From Rariloculus sp965263005 (lineage in GTDB: Bacteria; Pseudomonadota; Gammaproteobacteria; Steroidobacterales; Rariloculaceae): DNA of 64,000 nucleotides. A program made the translations under genes and the position numbers. Below are positions 33,370 to 41,097 of the stretch, in pieces; the first letter of the stretch is position 1; every line of letters starts with the position of its first letter. The stretch spans positions 682,001 to 746,000 of the forward strand of contig NZ_OZ253579.1 in assembly GCF_965263005.1 (NCBI RefSeq), given 5' to 3'. The notes beneath the pieces were generated by a model. That model was not told where the DNA came from and did no database searches. It saw only the letters and a list, made by a program, of their open reading frames with translations.

Positions 33370-34376
33370 AGACATTTGCAAACCAGAACGCGCGCACGCT
33401 GGACGAGGCGCTCGCGCTCGCGCAGACCGCGCAACGCAACGGACAGTCCGTATCCTTCGCCGCCGGCGGGACCGATCTGCTGCAACTGGTGAAGGAGCGG
33501 ATCGTGAACCGGCCTGGCGCCGGCGTCCCGGACGTCCTGGTGAACCTCAAGTCCGTGAATGGCCTGGATCGGGTGGACGCCGCCGGGCAGGGCGGCGTCA
33601 CGATCGGCGGGCTGATCACGCTCACTGCACTCAGCGCCGATGCCCGCATCCGCGACCGCTACACGGTGCTGGCCGAGGCCGCCGAGAACGTCGCGACGCT
33701 GCAGATCAGAAACGCCGGCACGCTGGCGGGCAACGTCTGTCAGCGGCCGTGGTGCTGGTACTACCGCAACGGCTTCCCCTGCTACAAGGCGGGGGGGAAC
33801 GAATGCTTCTCGATCGCCGGCGAGAACCAGCTCCACGCGATCTTCGGCGGCGGGCCGAGCTTCATCGTCCATCCTTCCGACGTCGCCCCCGCGCTGGTGG
33901 CGCTGGACGCGCGCTTCACCGTCATCGGGCCCTCCGGCGAGCGCAGCCTCTCAGGCGCCGATTTCTTCGTGCTGCCGCGCGACGACGCCGCCCACGAGAA
34001 CGTGCTGGGCGATGACGAGGTGCTCGTCTCGGTGCGGTTGCCCGCGCCCGGCGAGGACGTGCGCAGCACCTATCACAAGGTCATGGACCGCGACGCGTGG
34101 ACCCATGCGCTGGTGAGCGCCGCCGTCGTCCTCGACATGGACGGCGATGTCTGTCGCGAGGCGCGGATCGTCCTCGGCGGCGTGGCGCCCATCCCGTGGC
34201 GGGTGCCCGCGGCGGAGCAGTTGCTGGCCGGCAAGGCCGTCACCGAGGCGCTGGCGCGGGAGGCCGGCACTGCCGCGGTGTCCGGCGCGAGGCCTCTGGC
34301 GAAGAACGCCTACAAGATCCCGCTGGTCCGCAGCGTGGTGGCGCGCACCGTCCTGGCGCTGGCGACGTCCGCCTGA
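33366..34376 (+). CDS. FAD subunit with Cys-rich insert, aldehyde oxidoreductase (PaoB-like)
   Basis: A 336-residue CoxM/CutM-type FAD protein: AAGGTDLLQLVKER and TIGGLITLTAL bind FAD, with the CO-dehydrogenase flavoprotein C-terminal domain after about residue 230. Between them, VCQRPWCWYYRNGFPCYKAG and NECF carry four cysteines, matching the extra [4Fe-4S] insert of E. coli PaoB and 4-hydroxybenzoyl-CoA reductase. This points to a periplasmic Pao-type aldehyde oxidoreductase rather than cytoplasmic xanthine dehydrogenase. Gene order here is iron-sulfur, Mo, FAD. Confidence 0.9.
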   Translation: MKTFANQNARTLDEALALAQTAQRNGQSVSFAAGGTDLLQLVKERIVNRPGAGVPDVLVNLKSVNGLDRVDAAGQGGVTIGGLITLTALSADARIRDRYTVLAEAAENVATLQIRNAGTLAGNVCQRPWCWYYRNGFPCYKAGGNECFSIAGENQLHAIFGGGPSFIVHPSDVAPALVALDARFTVIGPSGERSLSGADFFVLPRDDAAHENVLGDDEVLVSVRLPAPGEDVRSTYHKVMDRDAWTHALVSAAVVLDMDGDVCREARIVLGGVAPIPWRVPAAEQLLAGKAVTEALAREAGTAAVSGARPLAKNAYKIPLVRSVVARTVLALATSA

Positions 34377-34402
34377 GCGCAGACCCCCGGGAGCTTGCGG
34401 TG

Positions 34403-34756
34403 ATGAATCGGCGCGACTTTCTGACGCTTCGCACCAGCGGCGAGCAGCGCATCGTCGAGCTGTCCTGCGAGCGCTTCTACATGCGCTACGCCGATGCCCG
34501 CGCGGGCGTGGGGCGGTGGCAACCGCCGCCGCCCATCGGCGCGACCCAGCAGGCCTGGGAAGGGGAGCCGCCGACGGAGATTCGCACGCCGACGACCGAG
34601 GAGCTCTTCGACACGCTGGAACGCGAGCTGGCGGGCGCGGACGTGTTGAAGGTGCTCGACGCCGACTGGCTCACGGGGGACGAATTCGGCCCGGCGGTCG
34701 AGGCCCGGGTGGCGGTGTTCCGCGACCGGGGGGGACGGGTGGAATTCAACCCATGA
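34403..34756 (+). CDS. Small protein of the aldehyde oxidoreductase operon, unknown
   Basis: A 117-residue protein 26 bases after the FAD subunit with a CGGGAG ribosome site. It starts MNRRDFLTLRT, which recalls a twin-arginine motif, but no hydrophobic stretch follows, so export is unlikely. Later parts are acidic (EELFDTLERELAGADVLKVL). Similar small genes follow molybdenum hydroxylase operons in environmental genomes, so a role in assembly is possible. No domain recognised. Its stop overlaps the next start. Confidence 0.65.
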   Translation: MNRRDFLTLRTSGEQRIVELSCERFYMRYADARAGVGRWQPPPPIGATQQAWEGEPPTEIRTPTTEELFDTLERELAGADVLKVLDADWLTGDEFGPAVEARVAVFRDRGGRVEFNP

Positions 34757-35109
34757 GACCGGTCGCGTTCACGTTCTGTGTGCCCCTGATCATCGGCATC
34801 GGAGCCGCGGTGAGCGCCTGCACCTTTTCGGCGGCCGCCCCGAACTCGCCCGACGCCGCGCTCGAGGCGCGCGTGGAAGCTGCGCTCCTCGGCGCGTCCG
34901 ATCTCCCGGCGAATGCGATCTCGGTCGAGGCCAGCGGCGGGGTCGTGACCCTCACCGGCTCGATCGTGTGTGCGCAGTGCGGGGGCAATCAGACGCCCCC
35001 GGGCGTCGGCGCTATTCAGCAGAGCCTCGGCGCCGTCGTGCGTGCGGTCCCGGGTGTCGAGCGCGCGGAGTTCAACCTGCAGTACCGCCCGGCCGGCGGA
35101 GGCGGGTAG
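34753..35109 (+). CDS. BON-like domain lipoprotein
   Basis: A 118-residue protein with a lipoprotein signal (IIGIGAAVSAC) and one small domain that resembles a BON fold (ALEARVEAALLGASDL, then NAISVEASGGVVTLTGSIV and VRAVPGVERAEFNL). BON domains bind membranes or periplasmic partners. Its CAQCG pair lies between repeats. It overlaps the previous gene (ATGA) and is the last gene of the aldehyde oxidoreductase operon. Confidence 0.72.
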   Translation: MRPVAFTFCVPLIIGIGAAVSACTFSAAAPNSPDAALEARVEAALLGASDLPANAISVEASGGVVTLTGSIVCAQCGGNQTPPGVGAIQQSLGAVVRAVPGVERAEFNLQYRPAGGGG

Positions 35110-35136
35110 GGCGCCGCACGGGGGCGCGTACTGGCT

Positions 35137-35292
35137 ATGCGCAACACGCTGCTGGCCGCAGGCGCGGCGCTCGCTTTCGCGCTGGGCTCGCGTGTCACCC
35201 ACGCCCAGCAGCCCGCCCCGGACATCATTCTCACCAACGGCAAGATCAAACGGAAACCGACAAACGTGCGCCTGGGTGCGCTGGAGTGCTAA
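35137..35292 (+). pseudogene. 5' stub of an exported amidohydrolase gene
   Basis: A 51-codon frame: signal peptide MRNTLLAAGAALAFALGSRV ending in THAQQ, then PDIILTNGKI, the standard first strand of exported amidohydrolases. After that the sequence loses similarity and stops within about 14 codons. The rest of the enzyme (about 400-600 residues) is missing, so this marks a deletion or insertion junction just after the aldehyde oxidoreductase operon. Confidence 0.6.
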
Positions 35293-35350
35293 CCAATCCG
35301 GTTGCGGAATGCTTACGGAAGGCTTGGATCAGCTTTCGGGCGACTCTCCT

Positions 35351-35372
35351 GTGTTGACAAATATTTCAACAC
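35351..35372. promoter_or_regulatory. Inverted repeat between the amidohydrolase stub and the DUF3365 gene
   Basis: GTGTTGA-CAAATATT-TCAACAC has 7-bp perfect arms around an AT-rich 8-bp centre. It lies 11 bases beyond the stop of the minus-strand DUF3365 gene. It could be a protein-binding site left from the lost gene; it lacks a T-run on either side, so a terminator is unlikely. Confidence 0.35.
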
Positions 35373-35382
35373 AAACAATCGC

Positions 35383-35937
35383 TTATTCGTCTGGAGCGGG
35401 CCACTCGATCAAGAAGGCCCCGCGCAGATCCCCTGCCGTGAATCCGGTCGCCTGATCCTCGGGATAGTGCCGGGCAATCTCCGCAGCGACTTCCGGCGCG
35501 ATTTCGGAACCGTGACACGTCAGGCAGAGGGGCTGGGTGACGATGGCGCTCATGAAGCGGGCGCTGCCGTCCGCCCTCGTGTCGAACTGCTGGGGCGGCG
35601 CCGGCGCGCCGGCCGCCAGATCGCGTTCGAACATCGTCAGCACGGTACGCGCGTCCGCGTCAGGCGCGTTGTCCGGGTTGCGCAGTCGCAGCGCCGTGCG
35701 GCCTACGCCGGCGCCGGCCTGTTCGGATATCCGGGCGGCGATGGGGGACGCCTCGATACTACAGACCCGGATGGCTTCAACCGCTCCATCGGTCCCGAGT
35801 GCGGCAAGCAACGTTGCGGTCAGCTCCTGGCCGAGTTGCGCGGCGGCATCGCGCGATAGAGTCAGACGCTCGTCGTCCTGAGCCGCGGCAGGAACGGTCA
35901 CGAGCAGCCAAAGTACCAATAGCGGTTTTCGTTTCAT
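35383..35937 (-). CDS. DUF3365 (Tll0287-like) periplasmic heme protein
   Basis: A 184-residue protein with a signal peptide (LLVLWLLVTVPAAAQ). The mature domain matches DUF3365: AIRVCSIEASPIAARIS, then RNPDNAPDADARTVLTMFE and the heme c site PLCLTCHG near the C-terminus, with RGAFLIEWP at the end. Family members are small PAS-like heme proteins, often redox sensors. The frame is open upstream, but the signal peptide fixes the start at 35937. It is divergent from the quinohemoprotein gene. Confidence 0.88.
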   Translation of the reverse strand: MKRKPLLVLWLLVTVPAAAQDDERLTLSRDAAAQLGQELTATLLAALGTDGAVEAIRVCSIEASPIAARISEQAGAGVGRTALRLRNPDNAPDADARTVLTMFERDLAAGAPAPPQQFDTRADGSARFMSAIVTQPLCLTCHGSEIAPEVAAEIARHYPEDQATGFTAGDLRGAFLIEWPAPDE

Positions 35938-36167
35938 AGCGTCGAGCCCATTCGTGAAAGGCCCTGAACACGGGCGCAGACATTCATGATAGAGCAGGGC
36001 GCATCCGGTGGCCCGTTCGACAAGCGGTCCTCGGAAAGTCACGCTTGCCCGCGCGACCGCCGACTCCGCCAATCCCGCCGCATCGCCCGGCTGGTGTAAG
36101 AACGGCCGACCACTAGAATGGTCGAACAAGGCGGGTTAGCGATTCGCCAGGCGGCGGAGGGATCGTC

Positions 36168-37862
36168 ATGCGCAACATCGGAATCCTGGCAGCAGCGATA
36201 GCGGCGGTCGGCTCGGCCGCCTCGGCCCAGGACACAGCCGAGCGGGGACCGGCGGCCGTCGACGAGGCGCGCCTGCTTGCGGCCAATGCCGAGCCCGGAA
36301 ATTGGCTCTCGTACGGACGCACCTATGACGAGCAGCGCTACAGTCCGCTCGACCAGGTCACGACCGGGAACATCGGCGAGCTCGGCCTCGCCTGGTTCGC
36401 CGACATTCCACTGAACCGCGGCCAGGAGTCGACGCCCATCGTCGTCGACGGCGTGATCTACCTGAGCTCGTCGTGGAGCAACGTGTTCGCCTACGACGCG
36501 GCAACGGGCGAACAGCTTTGGCGTTACGACCCCGAGGTGCCGCGCGAGTGGGCGATCAACGTCTGTTGCGGCATGGTCAACCGCGGCGTTGCGGCGTGGA
36601 ACGGCAGGATTTACGTCGGCACGCTCGACGGCCGGCTCGTCGCGATCGATGCTGCGACGGGTGAAGAAGTCTGGGACGTCTACACGATCGACAGGAACCA
36701 GCGTTACTCGACCACGGGCGCCGTGCGCGTCGTCAAGGGCCGCGTTCTCGTCGGCAACTCGGGCGGCGAGTTCGGTGTGCGCGGTTACGTTTCGGCCTAC
36801 GACGCGGAGACGGGCGAGCTCATCTCCGCCGACGCGTTCGCGCCCGTGAACTGGGCGAGCCATGTGGATCTCGCGACGGGACGGCCCGTCGAGAACCTCG
36901 AGGCGCGCTACGACGACACGGGCCAGATCGCGTTCGTCACGCCGACCGGCCGCGGAGCGCATAACTGGCAGCCGATGTCGTTCAACCCGAACACCGGGCT
37001 TGTTTACTTCGGCTCGCGGCACTCGATGTCGGCCTATCTCGCTGACCCTGACTTCACGCCAACTTCGATCGGCACTAACACCGGCACCTTCCGGGCCTTC
37101 TCGCCCGAGCAGCGCGCGGAGGTCACCGCCCGCGAGGACGCGCTGTTCGCCGATCGCGGTGCGCTGCTCGGCTGGGATCCGGTGGCCCGCGGCCCCGCGT
37201 GGCGTTATGTCGACCCGCGCCAGACGGGCAACGGTGGAACGCTGTCAACCGCGGGCAACCTCGTGTTCGCAGGCGGCGGCGAGGGCCAGTTCTTCGCATA
37301 CCGCGCCGACGGCGGTGAGCGGCTTTGGACCTTCGACGCTCATACCGGGGTTGCGGCGGGCCCGGTCAGCTACGAAGTCGACGGCGAGCAGTACATCGCC
37401 GTCGCGGCGGGCCGCGGGCTGCAGCCTTACTATCAGCCCAATTATGCGCGGTTGCTCGCGTTCAAGCTCGGCGGAGCTCGGCAACTCCCGGACCCGGTCG
37501 AGTACGTCGCACCCGCGCTCGATCCGCCCCCGAGCACGGCGTCCGCCGATGTCATCGCGCACGGCGCGGATCGCTACGGGCAGATCTGCGTGCAATGCCA
37601 CAACAACAGGCTCGGCACGTTTCCGGATCTGCGCCGCTCCGTGGCGCTGGCGGACGCTGTGTTGTTCGACGCGATCGTGCTCGACGGTGCGCTCGCCGCG
37701 AACGGAATGGCGTCGTTTGCCGAAGCGCTTACGCCCGAGGACGCAACGGCCGTGCGCGAATACGTCATCACGCTTGCCATCGAGGCCAAGGCTGCCGAAG
37801 ACGCCGAGCAGGCTGCCGCCGCAGCGCAGGCTGCCGAGGACGCCGAGCCGCACGAGGATTGA
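36168..37862 (+). CDS. Periplasmic PQQ quinohemoprotein alcohol dehydrogenase
   Basis: A 564-residue protein: signal peptide (GSAASAQD), then a PQQ propeller with W-motifs (AYDAATGEQLWRYD, AIDAATGEEVWDV, AYDAETGELIS) and the vicinal disulfide pair in NVCCGMVNRG that contacts PQQ in classical enzymes. A C-terminal cytochrome c domain carries QICVQCHNNRLG (CxxCH) and an axial Met candidate in ANGMASFAEAL. The extreme C-terminus is an Ala/Glu-rich low-complexity tail. It would oxidise alcohols and pass electrons internally to heme c. It resembles the heme-less propeller at 10875-12638. Confidence 0.92.
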   Translation: MRNIGILAAAIAAVGSAASAQDTAERGPAAVDEARLLAANAEPGNWLSYGRTYDEQRYSPLDQVTTGNIGELGLAWFADIPLNRGQESTPIVVDGVIYLSSSWSNVFAYDAATGEQLWRYDPEVPREWAINVCCGMVNRGVAAWNGRIYVGTLDGRLVAIDAATGEEVWDVYTIDRNQRYSTTGAVRVVKGRVLVGNSGGEFGVRGYVSAYDAETGELISADAFAPVNWASHVDLATGRPVENLEARYDDTGQIAFVTPTGRGAHNWQPMSFNPNTGLVYFGSRHSMSAYLADPDFTPTSIGTNTGTFRAFSPEQRAEVTAREDALFADRGALLGWDPVARGPAWRYVDPRQTGNGGTLSTAGNLVFAGGGEGQFFAYRADGGERLWTFDAHTGVAAGPVSYEVDGEQYIAVAAGRGLQPYYQPNYARLLAFKLGGARQLPDPVEYVAPALDPPPSTASADVIAHGADRYGQICVQCHNNRLGTFPDLRRSVALADAVLFDAIVLDGALAANGMASFAEALTPEDATAVREYVITLAIEAKAAEDAEQAAAAAQAAEDAEPHED

Positions 37863-38003
37863 CCTCTCGGCCGCGCGTTGCTTGCGGGGTGTTGCCTCAG
37901 ATATCGTCGCCTTGAAGTTGCGCCCCGCTACGGTGCGCAAGCGATAGCACATATAATTCGCGCACGGACCATTCGTCCGGAGCCAGCAACCGAGGAGAAA
38001 TAC

Positions 38004-38720
38004 GTGATTTCGAGGATCAGTACGACCGCGTTCGCGCTGTGTTTGTTTGGGCTCGCATCGGCCGCGTTCGCCGTCGCCCCCGATTTCATGGAGAAGCTCG
38101 CCGACGATTCCCGTCCGCTGGAAGACAGGATGAGGGACGGCGCGCGGCGCCCATATCAGGTCATGCAGTTGCTCGGCGTCGAGGAGGGCATGACGGTCGT
38201 CGACATCGGTGCCGGCGGAGGCTGGTACACGCGCGTGCTTTCAGCCGCGGTGGGGCCTGCCGGCACGGTGATTTCCCAGGTCGGTCCGCGCGCGTTGCAG
38301 CGCGAGAACGGACAGGCGGCCAGGGAGCTTGCGGCGAGCCTCGGCAACGTCGAGCCCTCCTTCGAAGACATCGGCGATTTCGAAGCGAACATTGCGGACG
38401 TTGCAGTCACCGCGCTCAACATGCATCACGGCAATGCCGAAAGGCTCATCCCTTATATGCGCGATATCGGCAACCTGCTCGAGCCCGGCGGTGTCGCCGC
38501 CATCATCGATCACATCGGGCTGCCCGATATCGACAACTCCCGGCTGCACCGGATGCTGATCTCCGATGCGCGGCAATGGATCGAGGCGGCGGGGCTGGAG
38601 ATCGTCGAGGAGTCGGATATTCTAAGGACAGCCGCCGACGACCATACGCTATCGACCACCGACTCCACGCTCGGCAGGAACAGCGATCGATTCCTGTTCA
38701 TCGTACGCAAGCCGCAGTAG
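38004..38720 (+). CDS. Exported SAM-dependent methyltransferase-like protein
   Basis: A 238-residue protein starting at a GTG with AGGAG seven bases upstream. A clear signal peptide (FALCLFGLASAAFAVAP) precedes a class I methyltransferase fold with motif I VVDIGAGGGWYTRVL and later GNLLEPGGVAAIIDHIG. SAM is cytoplasmic, so a periplasmic copy is unexpected; such exported homologues recur in these lineages and may have lost the activity or bind another ligand. Function unknown. Single gene. Confidence 0.82.
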   Translation: MISRISTTAFALCLFGLASAAFAVAPDFMEKLADDSRPLEDRMRDGARRPYQVMQLLGVEEGMTVVDIGAGGGWYTRVLSAAVGPAGTVISQVGPRALQRENGQAARELAASLGNVEPSFEDIGDFEANIADVAVTALNMHHGNAERLIPYMRDIGNLLEPGGVAAIIDHIGLPDIDNSRLHRMLISDARQWIEAAGLEIVEESDILRTAADDHTLSTTDSTLGRNSDRFLFIVRKPQ

Positions 38721-38925
38721 AGCGGCGGCGGCCGCCGTCCGGATACCGCAGCCGCCCGAGCATTTCGCTGAGCAGCCGCGCCCCGGTGGCCGCGCAATCG
38801 TGCATGGCACGGCCGAGGCAGCGGTCGCGAGAGGCGTCTATGCGAAATTGATCGGCGCGTGACCAGGTGCCGCAAGCAGCCTTCAGACCGTGCCCTGCAC
38901 GATCGCTCTTCGCTCTATCGCAGGC

Positions 38926-40305
38926 TCAGTCGGCGTGCTTCGCCGCAATCGCTGCGAGCGCACCGGCGATGTAGTCGGGGGACAGCCAGCGGCCGTCGAC
39001 CATGACGCCGGCGTTCGTCGCAACGGCCTGGATGTCCTCCAGCGGGTTCGCATCGAGCAGCAGGAGATCGGCATTGCGGCCGACTGCGACAGTGCCTGCC
39101 CGATCCTCGATCTCAAAAAAGCGCGCGACGTTTACGGTACCCGTGCGCAGCACCTCGTAAGGCGTCATGCCCGACTCGACCATGAGCGGCAGCTCCCGAT
39201 GCAGCGAGAAGCCCGGCACGCTGAAGATCTGCGGCGCATCCGTGCCCATGAGAACGAGCGCCCCTTCGTCGTTCATCGCCTTGAGCAGCCGCTGGCGCAG
39301 CTCGGCTTCACGCATGGCTGCCTCGCGGCTCGCGTTCGTATAGGCCGCGGTTGCGCGATCTGTCCACGTGGCCACGGTTTCGCCGTCCATGTAGCGGTTC
39401 TCGGGCCGGCCGACGAGCGTCGCGGGGTCGCGCGCGCCGCGCAGCACTTCCCACAGGATCTGCGTCGGCACGACGGCGACGCCGGCCTCGCGAGTCGCCC
39501 GCGCGAGTTCGGGAATCTTTCCTTCATCGGCGTGCATGGCGAGCATTCGGTTGCGGTCGGGGCCGGTAGCGCTCAACGCCGGAGAATCGGCCGGCTGCAT
39601 GGCGTCGAGGTAATCGTCCAGGTGGTCGATCGTGCTTTGTTGCACGGCGAGCGCGCCGGGCACGCCGACGTTGATCGAAACGTGTCCGCCCCACGGCAGA
39701 CCAACCTCGCTGGCCGTGCGCACGATCGCTGCGTAGGCTTCCGCGCTCAAGCCCTCGTGGACCTTGAGCAGGTCGAAGCCCTGATCGTTGGCTTCGCGGA
39801 CGAGCCGCTCGGCTGTCGCCGCGTCCGGTACGTTGTTGCCGCGCAGCGCCGGTGCCGCGAGCCACAGACGCGGGCCGACGATGGCGCCGTCGGTAATGCG
39901 TTGCCTGAGCTCGAGCTGACTCGTGTGACCCTGCATGCCGCGCACCGTGGTCGCGCCGGCCGCGACGAAGAGCATGAGGACATCCTCGGCTTCGCCGTCG
40001 GCGTTCGAGAACGGAATGTGACCGTGCATCTCGGTCAGCCCCGGCATCAGGTACTTGCCCTGTCCGTCGATGCGCGTCGCGCCCGGTGGGACGCTCGTCG
40101 CGGCCGCCGGTCCCAGGGTCGTGATGCGGCCGTCCTCGACGACGACGGTCTGGTCCTCGAGCACGCGCTCGGTGTCCATCGGTATGACGTTGACGTTCGT
40201 GAACGCGAAGCTGCCTTGATCCGGCGCCTGGGCCATCGCGGCGCCGGCCAGTGCCGTGCAGGCGATGAAGGCGGTAGCGAGACGGGTGACCTGCGAAGCG
40301 CTCAT
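38926..40305 (-). CDS. Exported amidohydrolase (imidazolonepropionase-like)
   Basis: A 459-residue periplasmic amidohydrolase. Signal peptide (ACTALAGAAMAQ); FTNVNVIPMDTERVL opens the composite sandwich; GLTEMHGHIPF holds the HxH metal site; VHEGLSAEAYA, GGHVSINVG and LMGTDAPQIF give the remaining barrel ligands (Lys/His/Asp). RAGTVAVGRNADLLLLDANP closes it. The ATG at 40305 is preferred because GAGGAG lies seven bases before it; two earlier starts are possible. Substrate unknown. Confidence 0.88.
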   Translation of the reverse strand: MSASQVTRLATAFIACTALAGAAMAQAPDQGSFAFTNVNVIPMDTERVLEDQTVVVEDGRITTLGPAAATSVPPGATRIDGQGKYLMPGLTEMHGHIPFSNADGEAEDVLMLFVAAGATTVRGMQGHTSQLELRQRITDGAIVGPRLWLAAPALRGNNVPDAATAERLVREANDQGFDLLKVHEGLSAEAYAAIVRTASEVGLPWGGHVSINVGVPGALAVQQSTIDHLDDYLDAMQPADSPALSATGPDRNRMLAMHADEGKIPELARATREAGVAVVPTQILWEVLRGARDPATLVGRPENRYMDGETVATWTDRATAAYTNASREAAMREAELRQRLLKAMNDEGALVLMGTDAPQIFSVPGFSLHRELPLMVESGMTPYEVLRTGTVNVARFFEIEDRAGTVAVGRNADLLLLDANPLEDIQAVATNAGVMVDGRWLSPDYIAGALAAIAAKHAD

Positions 40306-40365
40306 TTTCATTCTCCTCACTGTGGTTGACGGGGCGCCGCGCAGTGCCGCGGCTTAGCGATGTGC

Positions 40366-40887
40366 TCAGAGCACGCGCCAATACCGGATGACGACGCCGT
40401 TCGGATAACGCTCGCCGGTGGACACGAAGATCGAGCGCATGAGCCATTCGAGTTCGGGCGCGTCGGTCTCGAACTCCGGGATCGCGCGGAAATAGATCGC
40501 CGATTGGTCGACCTCTTCGCCCGCGTTGAGCCGTGCCATGACTTCGGGCGACGCATGGCGGATGCCGATGTTGGTTACGTAGATCAGGTGCCCGGTATCG
40601 GTTTCGAGCATGTAGCGGGTGTCGAGCTCGGTAAAGCCGTCTTCACGGACGATCTGCCAGTCCGCACCGCCGGGCACGAGCCTGCCCTTGACGCTGGGAC
40701 CTTCGAACGTGCCGCCCAGGATGTCGATGATCCGGCGCGTGCCGTTCGGCATTTCACCGACGATGATCGGATCGGCGACCTCGGCGAAGAGCTCGAAGGC
40801 GAACTCGAGCCCCGGCGGCTCGGGAGTGTCCTGTGCCTGCGCTGTCATCGATATTCCGGCCAGAAGCGCGAAAGCAAAACGTATCAT
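40366..40887 (-). CDS. Exported DUF3237 protein
   Basis: A 173-residue protein with a signal peptide (LAGISMTAQAQD). The remainder fits DUF3237: LEFAFELFAEV, VPGGADWQIVREDGFTELDT, YMLETDTGHLIYVTNIGI and a terminal GVVIRYWRVL. DUF3237 proteins are small barrels of unknown function. It lies 60 bases upstream of the amidohydrolase on the same strand, so the two may form an operon. Confidence 0.82.
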   Translation of the reverse strand: MIRFAFALLAGISMTAQAQDTPEPPGLEFAFELFAEVADPIIVGEMPNGTRRIIDILGGTFEGPSVKGRLVPGGADWQIVREDGFTELDTRYMLETDTGHLIYVTNIGIRHASPEVMARLNAGEEVDQSAIYFRAIPEFETDAPELEWLMRSIFVSTGERYPNGVVIRYWRVL

Positions 40888-41097
40888 GAGCGGTCCCCGT
40901 TACCGAATTGTGTCCCTCGATGGCGTGCCGGCTCCAAGGAGCGACGGCGCGGTCGCTCCGACCGGACCTGAAGCAGGCTGTTGCCGTGACGCCAGCGCCA
41001 GGCGAAGCGCCTCGACATGGGCGTTGTTCTTGGCCTCTCAGGCTTGCCACAGTACCATCAAAGCGAAACGGCAAGAAGTGCATCCACGGAGGCTCAA

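Noticed and set aside
31429..33381. 650-codon minus-strand frame opposite the molybdenum subunit
   Set aside because: Shadow of the well-supported large subunit; composition is typical of antisense high-GC sequence.
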